Shown piece by piece: positions 61,846 to 64,000 of a stretch of DNA of 64,000 nt. The stretch covers positions 17,393,001-17,457,000 of the forward strand of contig NC_060105.1 in NCBI RefSeq assembly GCF_021155765.1. Reading direction: 5' to 3'. The first letter of the stretch is position 1. Each line of letters begins with the position of its first letter. This stretch comes from Diprion similis (Eukaryota; Arthropoda; Insecta; Hymenoptera; Diprionidae). A model generated the notes under the pieces. That model was given only the letters and a program-made list of their open reading frames with translations, was not told the origin of the DNA and made no database searches. The position numbers and the translations under genes were made by a program.

Positions 61846-64000
61846 ATAAATATATATATTTTTTTTAACCAAAATTTAGAAGGGGTTGGCATTTTTAATA
61901 TTCATGCTGAAATATTAAATAACAAACATACTTTGAAATTTCAATAAAATTACTTATTTTATACCGTTATGTATTCTATACAAGGTGATTTACTCTATTA
62001 CACACGTACTTTTAAGCTGTTTACTGATTTCAGTATTTTTATCACCCAAAAGTTCACTCAATATATTTTAGCTAAGACTAAGTGAACCTTTCCAGAATTT
62101 TTGTCAAAAATATCAGACGGAAAGAAACGAAGAGAACACAATCTTGAACTTTTAGATTTTTTATATTCTTATAAACGTTTAATTGTAAACGAGAACATCT
62201 TTTTTTCATTTTTACACTATTTTTCTCAGCTTCTGAAGTGTATAATTTACAATCTATCATTTAAAATAGGTTTTCCTTGTGCATCCTTGTTGAAATAAAA
62301 AAATAATAATAATAATAATAACACGTGACTCTCATATCAAGGAAGCAGTACAGTTCCAGATCAATTCTTTTTTTATGATTTTATTATGAGATGGTCGCTC
62401 GTTGAGTATTTATCAAAATAATACTTTTGTAAGCTACGATGATTCTCTTCAAAGTATAAAGAAAAAAAAAAAAAAAATTATAAACCAGAGCTTAGATAAC
62501 GATTCTCTATTAAATTCTTTTTTATCATGTTGGTTCGTGGGTGAATTATTTTTTGAATATGCACTGACATTGATTTTGATCAACAAATAGCAATATTGAA
62601 AAAAAAATCTATTTTCAAAGCTCATGTTCGTAATGTTCACTTCTTTTTTTGTATTTCTAGGTGTATTACCATAACTTACCAGTGTAATAATTTGATAAAC
62701 ATTGAACATGCTAATATTTTGTAATGAAATTACGAAAAAAGTATTTGCTTTTTAACTGTGGTAATTCCTAAAATAGAATATTAAACGAATGTCTTGTATT
62801 TTATCTATTAACATTACCGTAAGTCTGAACATCTTACAAGGCTTGTGTAACTATAGAGAAGCGAATGCATTAAAGGGAAATGGACTGAAAATTTCAGTGC
62901 TATTTTAGAAGAGAAATCCTAGAAGCGCAACTAAATCTTGAACTGATTTTTGCACTTTCCATTTTCTGAACAGGAACCAGCGACAAAAATTAACCTTTTT
63001 CTTGACTTGCTCGTTGAGAATATTGTATGATCCTTCGGAAAGCTTGAGGCTTAAGTCAGTTTTGAAAATTTCGTTTTGTAATATTTAAAGCAAGTAGAGG
63101 AATAGAATCAATTTATTTCTATCGGTGAAATTATTTCTACGAATTTCAAATGGATTTACTCAGATGAAATCGAGAATTCATGAAAAGATTTTCATCTCAG
63201 TTGCAGATTTATTAAAACTTAATTGATAACGTAGTTGGTCAGGACTTTGGTATCCGAATTTTGACTCCCTAAAATCAGTTAGAAAACAGTTAATAAACTT
63301 TTATTTGAAGTTACCAACTATGGTAAAATAGAAATAGGCGTCTGTCGCGCGCGTGTGTTGTGTGATCAATTTTTTGTTCAACGATATCTGGAGAACAAAT
63401 AAATGGATTCGGATGAATTTGGTCGCATCGTCAATTGACGAAGAGTTTCTTAACTTAGAACTGATTAGATTTTAGATAGAAATTAGATTAGCTTAATTCT
63501 GACTAATTTCGAGATATGAGTATAACTTTCCTGGATTTCGCTACAAAAGAGCGATGCATCGTCAAAATTTGGACCCCTTCCGTTCGTTTATTTATTTAAT
63601 AAAGGAAGAAAAAGGGTGAGTTTTCTTGGTCGGTAAAGGTAGGAGTACTAACTACCCTTAAATGCCATCTCCATAGAATAGAAAAATTTCCTGACTATTG
63701 CCAGTAAATCCAGTTTGTCGCCATCCTGCTGTAAGTGAATTGCAGAATTGAAAAAGGATGCAAAATTTATGATTTTTCTCCAGTGATATTTATTCAATGA
63801 ATATTCGTTATACTTTCTATAGGTACATAAATGTATTTCATTATTAAATCTTGCATATTAGTGCGAAGCCGTATGTATAGTCTGTATAATGTAATGTGCT
63901 TATTCTTGCTTTCCTTATAGATCAATTTCCTTATACATGTCTGATACAAAGCTATATCTTTGCGTATAATATTCAACTAAATAAAACAATAATTACACTT
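61846..64000. other. Right-hand stretch without recognisable gene
   Basis: AT-rich intergenic DNA. At 63585-63652 lies the inverted copy of the 65-bp repeat at 25773-25838. Nothing else was supported. Confidence 0.4.
62301..62321. repeat. AAT microsatellite
   Basis: About seven AAT units following an A-rich stretch. Confidence 0.8.

Noticed and set aside
1..64000. CRISPR arrays, bacterial operons or phage genes
   Set aside because: No regularly spaced identical repeats and no compact co-directional frames; every supported gene is intron-split eukaryotic.

Overview
The window is AT-rich animal nuclear DNA. Its genes are split by introns with GT..AG borders, and their products resemble insect proteins most. 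I read it as an insect, possibly a hymenopteran. A decayed mitochondrial insertion with tRNA-Met followed by tRNA-Ile (the order of ants and of most Lepidoptera) fits an insect but does not settle the order. Only five protein genes can be supported, and about half of the sequence is intergenic or transposon debris.

Layout: (1) 1.07-7.1 kb, minus strand: four exons from the N-terminal part of a neprilysin-like M13 metallopeptidase. The first exon is not found and the catalytic half lies beyond the left edge. (2) 7.1-33.9 kb: no supported gene. This part holds inverted-repeat elements, including two nested hAT-type elements with clean 8-bp target duplications, plus a quasi-periodic AT-rich array and the mitochondrial fragment. 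(3) 33.9-39.0 kb, minus: a complete two-exon malate synthase with all key catalytic residues, whose intron holds a young hairpin transposon. (4) 41.9-47.9 kb, minus: a five-exon asparagine-synthetase-domain protein (ASNSD1 type), with a degenerate tandem array carrying CRE-like sites upstream. (5) 52.2-53.9 kb, minus: CHMP1B in three exons. (6) 55.3-61.0 kb, plus: IST1 in five exons.

The most striking organisation is the head-to-head pair CHMP1B/IST1. The two ESCRT-III proteins co-assemble on membranes, and their start codons are 1.4 kb apart on opposite strands, so shared control is plausible. Malate synthase is also notable because this glyoxylate-cycle enzyme is patchily distributed in animals; here it is a spliced, intact gene between ordinary animal genes. 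All exon borders were derived by matching reading phase across GT/AG sites and by family similarity recalled from knowledge. No alignment or transcript evidence was available.
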